This document shows, one piece after another, positions 27,644 to 34,990 of a stretch of DNA of 34,990 nt. The stretch comes from a bacterium (GTDB lineage Bacteria; Cyanobacteriota; Vampirovibrionia; Obscuribacterales; JAKAZS01): positions 1-34,990 of the forward strand of contig JAKAZS010000029.1 in the NCBI GenBank assembly GCA_021815785.1, given 5' to 3'. Position 1 is the first letter of the stretch, and the number at the start of each line of letters is the position of its first letter. The translations under genes were made by a program, and so were the position numbers. The notes below the pieces were generated by a model. It searched no databases, was not told the origin of the DNA, and saw nothing but the letters and a program-made list of their open reading frames with translations.

Positions 27644-28435
27644 ATGACATTAACCTCACCCGGAGCTATTTTATTTCATTATGGCCTGATTACCATTAGA
27701 TGGTATGGCGTTATGATTGCGCTGGGTTTTTTAACGGCTTTAAAAGTTGCCCAATTTCTTGGTAAAAAGCAAAAATTAAACAATGAAGAGTTGGTAAATA
27801 CTATTTTCATAAGTTTTTTAGGTGGCATCATTGGTGCCAGGCTTTATTATGTGGCGATTAGCTTAAGTTATTTTACCAAGCATTTAAATGAAATATTGGC
27901 TATTTGGCAAGGTGGCATGTCTATACATGGTGGCGTGATTGGTGGTATTATATTTGGTGGTTATTACTGCTATCGTAAAAAACAACCATTTCTTCAATTT
28001 TTGGATATTACTGGGGTTGTACTTCCTCTCGGGCAGGCAATTGGGCGTTGGGGCAATTTCTTTAACCAGGAAGCTTTTGGTACACCCGTTAATGATACCT
28101 ATCCGTTAAAACTATTTATTGAACCAGCCAAACGACCTTTAAGTTATTTTGCCAGCTCATATTTTCATCCGACTTTTCTTTATGAGTCTATTTGGGATTT
28201 ATTAATTTTCCTGGTTTTAATGCTGTTTTTTTATAAGCTTAAACTAAAAGCCGGATCAATATTTTTTATTTACTTAATTTTATATTCATATGGACGGCTT
28301 TTAGTTGAGCCGATTCGGACTGATAGTATTACCTATAATGATTTCCCGGTACCAATAATTGCCTGTTATGTATCAATTTTTATAAGTTTAACCATGTTAT
28401 TTTTAATGAATCGAAAATTATTTTTAAAAAAATAA
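27644..28435 (+). CDS. lgt: Prolipoprotein diacylglyceryl transferase
   Basis: IRWYGVMIALGF, GGMSIHGGVIGG, GRWGNFFNQEAFG signature, HPTFLYESIWD. Confidence 0.95.
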   Translation: MTLTSPGAILFHYGLITIRWYGVMIALGFLTALKVAQFLGKKQKLNNEELVNTIFISFLGGIIGARLYYVAISLSYFTKHLNEILAIWQGGMSIHGGVIGGIIFGGYYCYRKKQPFLQFLDITGVVLPLGQAIGRWGNFFNQEAFGTPVNDTYPLKLFIEPAKRPLSYFASSYFHPTFLYESIWDLLIFLVLMLFFYKLKLKAGSIFFIYLILYSYGRLLVEPIRTDSITYNDFPVPIIACYVSIFISLTMLFLMNRKLFLKK

Positions 28436-28453
28436 TTTTATTTAATTAAGTTA

Positions 28454-30037
28454 TTAATGCATATCCGAAGCCGTGGTTTTAGGCGAAACTTTTTTAAAGA
28501 AAAAGATCGTAAAACCGCTTAAAATAAAGGCTAGACCCATTACATAAAAGCAGTCGTTAAAAGCCATTACAAAGGCTTCCCGTTTAACAGTTCCACCCAG
28601 CATTTGGATGGCTTGGTTTCCATATTCAAAGGCATGAATGTTTTTATGGCTAACCATACCTGCCATGGCCTGAAGTGCTTGACGGGTTTGTGGGGCATAG
28701 ATACTAACCGATTCGCCAATACGCTCACTATGCAACTGTTCTCGTACTGTGAGCAGTGTTGAAAGCATGGCAATTCCAATTGAACCACCTAAATTACGCA
28801 TCATATTATACAGCCCGGAAGCTGAGCCGGCTTGGCTGGCTTCAATCGTAGCTACTGATAAACTTGACAGTGGTACGAAAATAAACGGTTGACCAAAAGA
28901 CCGTAAAGCCAGTGATATGACTAACTGGTCCCGACCGGTATCATGGTTCATAGTTGTATTCATAAAGAAACTTGTAGCTAAAGTTGCCACTCCAATGCCA
29001 ATCATAAGACGCATATCCATTTTATTCATGAGCATGACAATAATTGGAATCATAAATAATTGAGGAATACCAGCCCACATCATAACTTCACCAATTTGTA
29101 ATGAACTATAACCTTGAATTTGTCCTAAATAAAGCGGTAGAATAAAGACGCTACCATATAAACCCAGACCCATGACTACATTGACAATACCAGCTAGGCC
29201 AAAATTTCGATTACTAAGCAGGCGTAAATTGATAAAGGGATTTTTTACGGTAAATTCAATAATAAAAAATAAAGTCAAGGATATAAAGGCTAGAATGGCT
29301 AAGTTTAAAATTAATTCATTGCCAAACCAGTCTTTGCGATTGCCTTCTTCGAGGACAATTTCCAGGCTACTCATACCAATTGCCATAAATAAAATACCCA
29401 GCCAATCCCCTTTTTTTAATAAGTCCAGACGCATCGGTTCAGCATCAAAGGCAAAAAATATACAGGCGAGCATGATGATACCAGGTAATATGTTTAAATA
29501 AAATATATATTGCCAGCCATAATTATCGGTTAAATAGCCACCTAGACTAGGTCCAATGGCTGGAGCGAATGTTGCGGTTATCGTAAACAAAGCCATGCCA
29601 ATGGGGCGTTTACTGGGTGGCAATTTAGTCAGCATAACCGTAAAAGCCATTGGAATTAGCACTCCACCGGTAAAACCCTGGCAGGCACGAAAAATAATCA
29701 TTGAAGTAAGGTCCCAGGCCTGACCACAAAGCATCGAAAATATGGTGAATAAAATGGCATTTACCATAATATATTTTTTAATGGAAAATACCTTACTTAG
29801 CCATCCGGTTAAGGGAATAACAATTATTTCCGCTACTAGATACGCCGTTGAAATCCATGAGCCTTCATCAAGAGAGGCTCCTAAGGCTCCTTGAATATCT
29901 TTGAGTGATGAATTGGTGATTTGAATATCTAAAACGGCCATAAAAGCACCCAGCATGGCTCCATATATGCCAATCCAGGCCTTTAAGGGAACGTTGTCTT
30001 TATTTTGAACATTATTTGGCGTTAAGGTTGATGTCAT
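28454..30037 (-). CDS. emrB: DHA2-family (EmrB/QacA-type) MFS efflux transporter
   Basis: LDIQITNSSLKDIQGALGASLDEGSWISTAYLVAEIIVIPLTGWLS; 14-TM type. ATG at 30037 (MTSTLTPN); an in-frame TTG at 30061 is possible. Confidence 0.9.
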   Translation of the reverse strand: MTSTLTPNNVQNKDNVPLKAWIGIYGAMLGAFMAVLDIQITNSSLKDIQGALGASLDEGSWISTAYLVAEIIVIPLTGWLSKVFSIKKYIMVNAILFTIFSMLCGQAWDLTSMIIFRACQGFTGGVLIPMAFTVMLTKLPPSKRPIGMALFTITATFAPAIGPSLGGYLTDNYGWQYIFYLNILPGIIMLACIFFAFDAEPMRLDLLKKGDWLGILFMAIGMSSLEIVLEEGNRKDWFGNELILNLAILAFISLTLFFIIEFTVKNPFINLRLLSNRNFGLAGIVNVVMGLGLYGSVFILPLYLGQIQGYSSLQIGEVMMWAGIPQLFMIPIIVMLMNKMDMRLMIGIGVATLATSFFMNTTMNHDTGRDQLVISLALRSFGQPFIFVPLSSLSVATIEASQAGSASGLYNMMRNLGGSIGIAMLSTLLTVREQLHSERIGESVSIYAPQTRQALQAMAGMVSHKNIHAFEYGNQAIQMLGGTVKREAFVMAFNDCFYVMGLAFILSGFTIFFFKKVSPKTTASDMH

Positions 30038-30213
30038 TGTTATTAGGTAGTCGGCTGACAAGCCATTATTTTTAAGCTAAGTTGTTTTTTGAACTAAAAA
30101 AAATTGATATCATTGTTATAGGGCAGTTCGATGGCAAGTTTTATAAAACTTTATTTATTACATATCATCCTTAAAGTTGATGTCATTGTTATTAGGTAGT
30201 CCGTTGGCAAGTC
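30022..30213. repeat. Three direct-repeat copies of the emrB start region, ~75-bp periodicity
   Basis: TTAAGGTTGATGTCATTGTTATTAGGTAGTCGGCTGACAAGCC (30022-30064); TTGATATCATTGTTATAGGGCAGTTCGATGGCAAGT (30104-30139); TTAAAGTTGATGTCATTGTTATTAGGTAGTCCGTTGGCAAGTC (30171-30213). Confidence 0.9.
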
Positions 30214-30301
30214 TAGATAATTTAACTAATTTAACTAATAATGTCTTACCTTTAAATTTATTCTTTGATTAATTACCAGATTTATCGTTAAATTAGTCAA
30301 C

Positions 30302-31645
30302 TTATGGTTTATAAGTTTTGTTTAAACATACGGTAACAACGCAGGATAAACCGGGAACAACTTTGTCTTCATATCCGGTTAGACTTTCTTTGGTGAAAAT
30401 TATTTTAACCGGCACTCTTTGGACAATTTTGGTAAAATTGCCGGTAGCATTATCGGGAGGCAGTAAGGCAAATTGGGATCCGGAATTGGGTGCGATACTA
30501 TCAATATAACCATAAAATTTATGATGTTTATAGGCGTCCACCGTAATTTCAACGAGTTGATGTGGTTGCATTTTTTCGAGCTGAATTTCTTTGAAATTTG
30601 CGACAATCCATGGTGGTGATTCAACAACTGCCATTAAAGCCTCGCCCATTTGGACTCTTTGACCGGTTTCAACAGTTTTACGACCTACGATTCCATTTTC
30701 TGGTGCTATTATATTAGTATAAGATAAATTCAGTTTAGTTTCAGCCAGATTAGCCAGAGCCTGTTCATACTGAGCTCGGTAGGATTGAGTCTGGCGTTTA
30801 ACTACTTCAGTTTGCATATCAGTAGCTTTAGCCTTAGTTAACTGTCCATGAAAGGAAACGCTTTCCGCTTGCGACTGTTCAAGATTATGTTGTGATTGTT
30901 GGTAATGCATTTTGGCTTGGGCAATAGCCTGTAATGCCGTTTCTTCATCAGCTTTTGCTTCCAAATAGGCATCTTTAGCTTCATCCAACAATTGGTCAGT
31001 GATTACGCCACGTTTTTGTAAGGGAATATAACGTTTGTAGTCTGCATAAGTCTTTTCGACTTTAGCTTTGGCTTTAATTAGTCTTGATTGATTAGCTTTA
31101 ATCTGAATTTCATCCTGGGCTAACATTGTCAATGCTGAATCAATCGCAAATTTAGATTTATCATAATTGCCGGTGGCTTGAGTATTTTCACCTTGAGCCT
31201 GCGTGATACTGGCGGGTAAATTTTTACTAGAAGCCTTAAATTGCCAATAGGCACTTTCCACGGCTGCTTGAGCTTGAGCAACTTTTACTTCATAATCTTG
31301 GGGGTCAAGTTTGACTAATAATTGACCTTTGGTAACTTTTTGATTGTCATCAACCAGCACTTTTAAAACAGTTCCCATTAACCTTGAGCTTATTGGATCG
31401 GTATGGGCTTGAACATAAGCATCATCAGTTATTTCATGAGTAGTAAAAAAAGTATAGACTTTAAAAATACCCAATCCTAATATAGGTATAATCAGTAAGG
31501 CTATGGCTAATGCAATATATCTTTTATAGGTTTTAGGTGAATTGGCTTTTATTATGGCGTTAATCTGTTTTTGATTAATTTCAGGATTGTTATTATCTAA
31601 ATTTGTTTGGTCTTTCATTTTCAAACTTTGATTTTCATTGGACAT
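30302..31645 (-). CDS. emrA: HlyD/EmrA-type membrane fusion protein
   Basis: Single N-terminal TM, ITDDAYVQAHTDPISSRLMGTVLKVLVDDNQKVTKGQLLVKLDPQDYE, C-terminal TNIIAPENGIVGRKTVETGQRVQMGEALM. Confidence 0.9.
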   Translation of the reverse strand: MSNENQSLKMKDQTNLDNNNPEINQKQINAIIKANSPKTYKRYIALAIALLIIPILGLGIFKVYTFFTTHEITDDAYVQAHTDPISSRLMGTVLKVLVDDNQKVTKGQLLVKLDPQDYEVKVAQAQAAVESAYWQFKASSKNLPASITQAQGENTQATGNYDKSKFAIDSALTMLAQDEIQIKANQSRLIKAKAKVEKTYADYKRYIPLQKRGVITDQLLDEAKDAYLEAKADEETALQAIAQAKMHYQQSQHNLEQSQAESVSFHGQLTKAKATDMQTEVVKRQTQSYRAQYEQALANLAETKLNLSYTNIIAPENGIVGRKTVETGQRVQMGEALMAVVESPPWIVANFKEIQLEKMQPHQLVEITVDAYKHHKFYGYIDSIAPNSGSQFALLPPDNATGNFTKIVQRVPVKIIFTKESLTGYEDKVVPGLSCVVTVCLNKTYKP

Positions 31646-31670
31646 AGTTGTCACCTGTTTGGATTAGATA

Positions 31671-31696
31671 TTATTAACTAAACAGTTAGTTAATAA
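31671..31696. promoter_or_regulatory. Perfect palindromic operator-like site TTATTAACTAA-ACAG-TTAGTTAATAA
   Basis: 11-bp perfect inverted repeat with a 4-bp spacer immediately upstream of emrA. Confidence 0.7.
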
Positions 31697-31832
31697 TTTT
31701 ATTGTACAACTAATTCTTGAATTCTCCAAGATGATTTTTCAAAATAAATTATTAAAATTTCATTATTTAAGGGTAAACGGTATTTGAATTACAGATTTTT
31801 CTTAAATAAGCATTTTGATTAACAGCCGTTTG

Positions 31833-31934
31833 AGTATTTTGAACGACTGATTAAGTAATTTGAATGAAAGTATATTCATTACATTAGTCCTTTTTAAAGT
31901 TCAGTATTTTGAACGACTACTTAAGTAATTTGAA
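31833..31934. repeat. 32-bp direct repeat pair AGTATTTTGAACGACTnnTTAAGTAATTTGAA
   Basis: Copies at 31833-31864 and 31903-31934, 30/32 identical, start-to-start spacing 70 bp, in the divergent emrA / 32126 intergenic region. Confidence 0.85.
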
Positions 31935-32125
31935 GGGATATTCTTCAGGAAGTGAATAATCAGCCTTGTTTTACGGGTTTTTAATTAGTAAGGCGAAATT
32001 TGCGTAATTACACTTATCAACTTGAGCTAAACTTATTTAGAAGCGTAAAATCACGAATGACATATTAAGCCAAGATTTATAAGATAAAAGTGTTGGCGTG
32101 AGAAACCTTTAAAATTATAAATAAA

Positions 32126-33226
32126 ATGACTAAATCGAAATTTTTTTCTTTGGCTATGAGCCTAGCATTTATCCTCAATAATAATTGTCAGTATACTCTG
32201 GCTCGTGAAATTGATTTGACCGATACTAAAAATTGGCTTAATGATAGTTTAAGTACTAAGGCTAGTTCTTCTAATACAGCGTTAAATCAAACTAAATTGG
32301 CTCAAGTTAAGACTGTTAGTGATAAAAATAAAGTTAAATTAATGCCCTTTGTTCCGGGACGAAAACTTCCTCATAAAGAGGTTAGTAGGCCTTTGGAACC
32401 GGAAATGGACACCAATAGCAGCGTTTTACAAGGTGGCGTAACGCTTACGGCGCAGAATAAGCCAATTAAAGTTAACCGGAAAAATCAGTGGCGTATTAAA
32501 AAAGCTAGTGATGAAACAAGCGTAAATAATAAAAATGCTGAACAAAATGCTGAACAAAATGTTGATGTGACTGAAATTAAGCAATTGGCTAGTAAAGCCT
32601 GTAACGGAATAATTTCGAAAATTATGCTTAAGTCTAAGACCGAACCAGGAAATTATCGTAATTTCGAAAATTTTGCTAATTTAAATAATGGTTCGCAATC
32701 TAATGTAAATAATTTAATACAAGGTCCATCTTTAGGCTTAAGTACAATGACCCCAATGAATAATCTGGTCATGAATAGCCCTAGTAGTGGAGATGCTGAT
32801 TCGGACTTCGCTGCCGGACCACCACCATTTCCTTTAAATCTTATTCCAGCTAATATGTTAAAACAGATTATCTATAACAAGCCTAAAAACAATGTAGCTT
32901 TTCGCAGTCCCCAAGCTTCTTATTTTGGTTCATGGCACCAAGCTAGTGGGGTTGGTCTGCCTAATGGTTCGAAATTTTATGATAGTATTAGCCGATCTAA
33001 TTTACCGTCTTGCTCATTTCATAGTAATTTAAATTATTTAGCCTATAACCATCTTTATAATTCAAAATATTCATCACATATTTATCGATCTTTAGTTTAT
33101 AACGCAAATAGAATTGGGACGAATAATTCAAGATTAGTTCAAGTAACTAGACACAATAATCCAAGTGTTAATGCTCCATTTGTAGCTTGCTATCCACCGT
33201 ATGCTCATAGCCATAACTTTGAATAA
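32126..33226 (+). CDS. Hypothetical exported protein
   Basis: 366-aa ORF with N-terminal signal-like segment MTKSKFFSLAMSLAFILNNNCQYTLA; no recognised domain; contains a NAEQNAEQN micro-repeat. Confidence 0.65.
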   Translation: MTKSKFFSLAMSLAFILNNNCQYTLAREIDLTDTKNWLNDSLSTKASSSNTALNQTKLAQVKTVSDKNKVKLMPFVPGRKLPHKEVSRPLEPEMDTNSSVLQGGVTLTAQNKPIKVNRKNQWRIKKASDETSVNNKNAEQNAEQNVDVTEIKQLASKACNGIISKIMLKSKTEPGNYRNFENFANLNNGSQSNVNNLIQGPSLGLSTMTPMNNLVMNSPSSGDADSDFAAGPPPFPLNLIPANMLKQIIYNKPKNNVAFRSPQASYFGSWHQASGVGLPNGSKFYDSISRSNLPSCSFHSNLNYLAYNHLYNSKYSSHIYRSLVYNANRIGTNNSRLVQVTRHNNPSVNAPFVACYPPYAHSHNFE

Positions 33227-33798
33227 TTTATAGAATAAGTTTAGTTGATTTATTTTTCTTTTTTCTTTAGTAATATCAGATACTTTGTCAAGAAGGAGAT
33301 AACAACAGTATTTTAAAAGTTCTTCTTGCGTAAGACCATCATACAAGAATAAATAACAGAAGATTTAATTGAGTAAATTAGGAGATAAAAAACTAATCAC
33401 GGTTGATTACCAGATTAACCCTGAATCAACGATAATTATTTTTTTGCTGCTTAGTAAATTTAATTCAATCAAAAACATATAGTATCAAAAAAATAAATCA
33501 TTAAAAATTTCACTAATACTTGGCTCTGTATGCTCTTTCGTAATTATTATGCGATGACAAAACAGACGGCATAAAATCTAAAATTGAATGTCGTCGCATT
33601 ATTTTGAATTTTAGCACACGGTCAAGTCTTATTCGTATTGCTGGAAAATTGATTGCTGTTTTTCAACTTTGCCGAAAATGATTCTCGGAGCAGTTTAGTT
33701 TTTGTTGTCATGATATTGGTGGTTGTTTTAATTGATCAATTAAAAGACCTTTTAATTTAGCCTGTTTAATTAATTGCAGATTTAATTCTTGTTCAAAA

Positions 33799-34215
33799 TC
33801 AAACATTTACACCAATCTTATCAAGCAAGTAATTTAACTTTATTGTTTCAGTAGCAGAAAAAACTCTTTCTTCCAAATGAGATTTTAATATCAGTCCCTT
33901 ATTAAAGGCTTGTAATACAGCTTGAATTAAGAAACGCTGTTCTATTGTATCGCTATTAAGCAAATCCAGAATTGTTCTTAACGGTGATGTAACCAAATAA
34001 CAATCAAGTTTTTGTATATCAGAAACAGTTAAATTTGCTTTATGTAACATAAGCGGGTACGGTGGAATAGATCTTCTTCTGAAGTTTAAAGGTACTGTCA
34101 TGTGTAAGCTATTTTCAAACCAGTCAGAAAGTTTGCATATATTCAGAGCCGTGGCATGTGAATATACACCAACAGGTGTTAGTGAAAGATACCTTAAGCT
34201 TATCCATTGGGCCAA
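33799..34215 (-). CDS. AbiEi-like type IV antitoxin-family C-terminal region, apparently missing the N-terminal wHTH (possible remnant)
   Basis: GVYSHATALNICKLSDW..LHMTVPLNFRRRSIP...LMLHKANLTVSDIQKLDCYLVTSPLRTILDLL matches the AbiEi/AbiEi_4 C-terminal pattern. In-frame TAG lies seven codons upstream of the TTG start. Confidence 0.6.
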   Translation of the reverse strand: MAQWISLRYLSLTPVGVYSHATALNICKLSDWFENSLHMTVPLNFRRRSIPPYPLMLHKANLTVSDIQKLDCYLVTSPLRTILDLLNSDTIEQRFLIQAVLQAFNKGLILKSHLEERVFSATETIKLNYLLDKIGVNV

Positions 34216-34247
34216 GGAGAAAATTAACTCCTATTGGCTCAATTACT

Positions 34248-34990
34248 CTAGTCGTTTACTTCTTTGACTTCCGTAGCTTCATAGCGGTTTTCACCTAATT
34301 TATTTTCGAGTAATTCTGGTTCTTTAATGGTAATGGAAGGATCGTTGGATACTTGTTTCTTAAGCGCTAAAAGTTCAGTTTCAATATCAGATCGCCCTTC
34401 ATAGTTCTTAAACTGTTTATCTAAATCATCACTGGCTATTTCCGCAAGCGCCTGAGCTTTTAATTCTTTTTCGAGGACTTTATTCTCCATATTTTCGATA
34501 ACATTTAAGGTGCCAGTAGCTGAGGTTTTCGATAAAATTTCATTGGCTTTACTTGTTGCATCAGCGGCTTTATCGCGGGCAATGAGTATTTGTTTTTTTG
34601 TATAGGCTTTTTGTAATTCAGCTTCAAGTTCGGTTAATTTCTGACGCAAACTTGCCGTGGCTTGCTTTTGCGTTTTAAGTTGAGTTGTTAGTTGCTCTAC
34701 GGCCGTTGCATACTGTTGTTTACGTTGTAGCGCCTGACGAGCTAAATCATCGTTGCCTTTAGATACAGCCATTGTCGCACGGTTCTGCCAAGTTTCAACA
34801 TTGTCTTTGTTTTGTTGCAATTGAAGTTCTAATTGTTTTTCTGAAGCAATCGCTTGGGCAACAGCTTGACGTACCTGAAGAACATTGTCATTAAGGTCTT
34901 TATAAGTTTGTTCGAGCATCATTTGCGGATTTTCCATCCGCCCTAACATACTATTAATTACCGCTTTGAAAAAAGTTACGAGACGGTCAA
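34248..34990 (-). CDS. pspA: PspA/IM30 (Vipp1-like) family protein, 5' end beyond the window
   Basis: DRLVTFFKAVINSMLGRMENPQMMLEQTYKDLNDNVLQVRQAVAQAIASEKQLE; the frame stays open to the window edge, upstream of the listed ATG at 34949. Confidence 0.88.
   Translation of the reverse strand, partial: DRLVTFFKAVINSMLGRMENPQMMLEQTYKDLNDNVLQVRQAVAQAIASEKQLELQLQQNKDNVETWQNRATMAVSKGNDDLARQALQRKQQYATAVEQLTTQLKTQKQATASLRQKLTELEAELQKAYTKKQILIARDKAADATSKANEILSKTSATGTLNVIENMENKVLEKELKAQALAEIASDDLDKQFKNYEGRSDIETELLALKKQVSNDPSITIKEPELLENKLGENRYEATEVKEVND

Noticed and set aside
30022-30213. emrB repeats considered as a mini-CRISPR
   Set aside because: Only three imperfect copies, AT-rich, no cas genes, and the copy nearest the gene encodes the emrB start.
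33402-33430. GTTGATT...AATCAAC inverted repeat
   Set aside because: Only 7 bp with a long loop; expected by chance in AT-rich sequence.

Overview
AT-rich bacterial chromosomal window of 34,990 bp. It contains about 24 supported protein-coding genes and two convergent tRNA genes (Gly-TCC and initiator fMet-CAT). No CRISPR array, IS element or prophage is visible. Recognisable genes: hisC, dtd, a DHH-CBS-tRNA nucleotidyltransferase fusion, two tandem NfeD/DUF1449-like membrane proteins, a DCC thiol-disulfide protein, a meaB/argK GTPase, a coproporphyrin-type [2Fe-2S] ferrochelatase, a LOV-PAS histidine kinase, a membrane-anchored Ser/Thr kinase, SpoIID-like, RseP-like S2P, lgt, emrB/emrA, an N-terminally truncated AbiEi-like protein, and pspA (which runs off the right edge). 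The gene complement (LysM/Pro-rich cytosolic protein, VWA, SpoIID, CBS-CCA fusion, PspA) fits a non-photosynthetic cyanobacterial relative (Melainabacteria/Vampirovibrionia) or similar lineage; this is inference only. The most interesting signals are: (1) three ~75-bp-spaced copies of the emrB translation-start region upstream of emrB, two of which carry short leader-like ORFs; (2) a ferrochelatase / LOV histidine kinase / Ser-Thr kinase run; (3) repeated short direct repeats spaced ~55-76 bp in several intergenic regions; (4) a perfect operator-like palindrome in front of emrA; (5) a LysM / split MFS-spermidine-synthase-like translationally coupled gene set.
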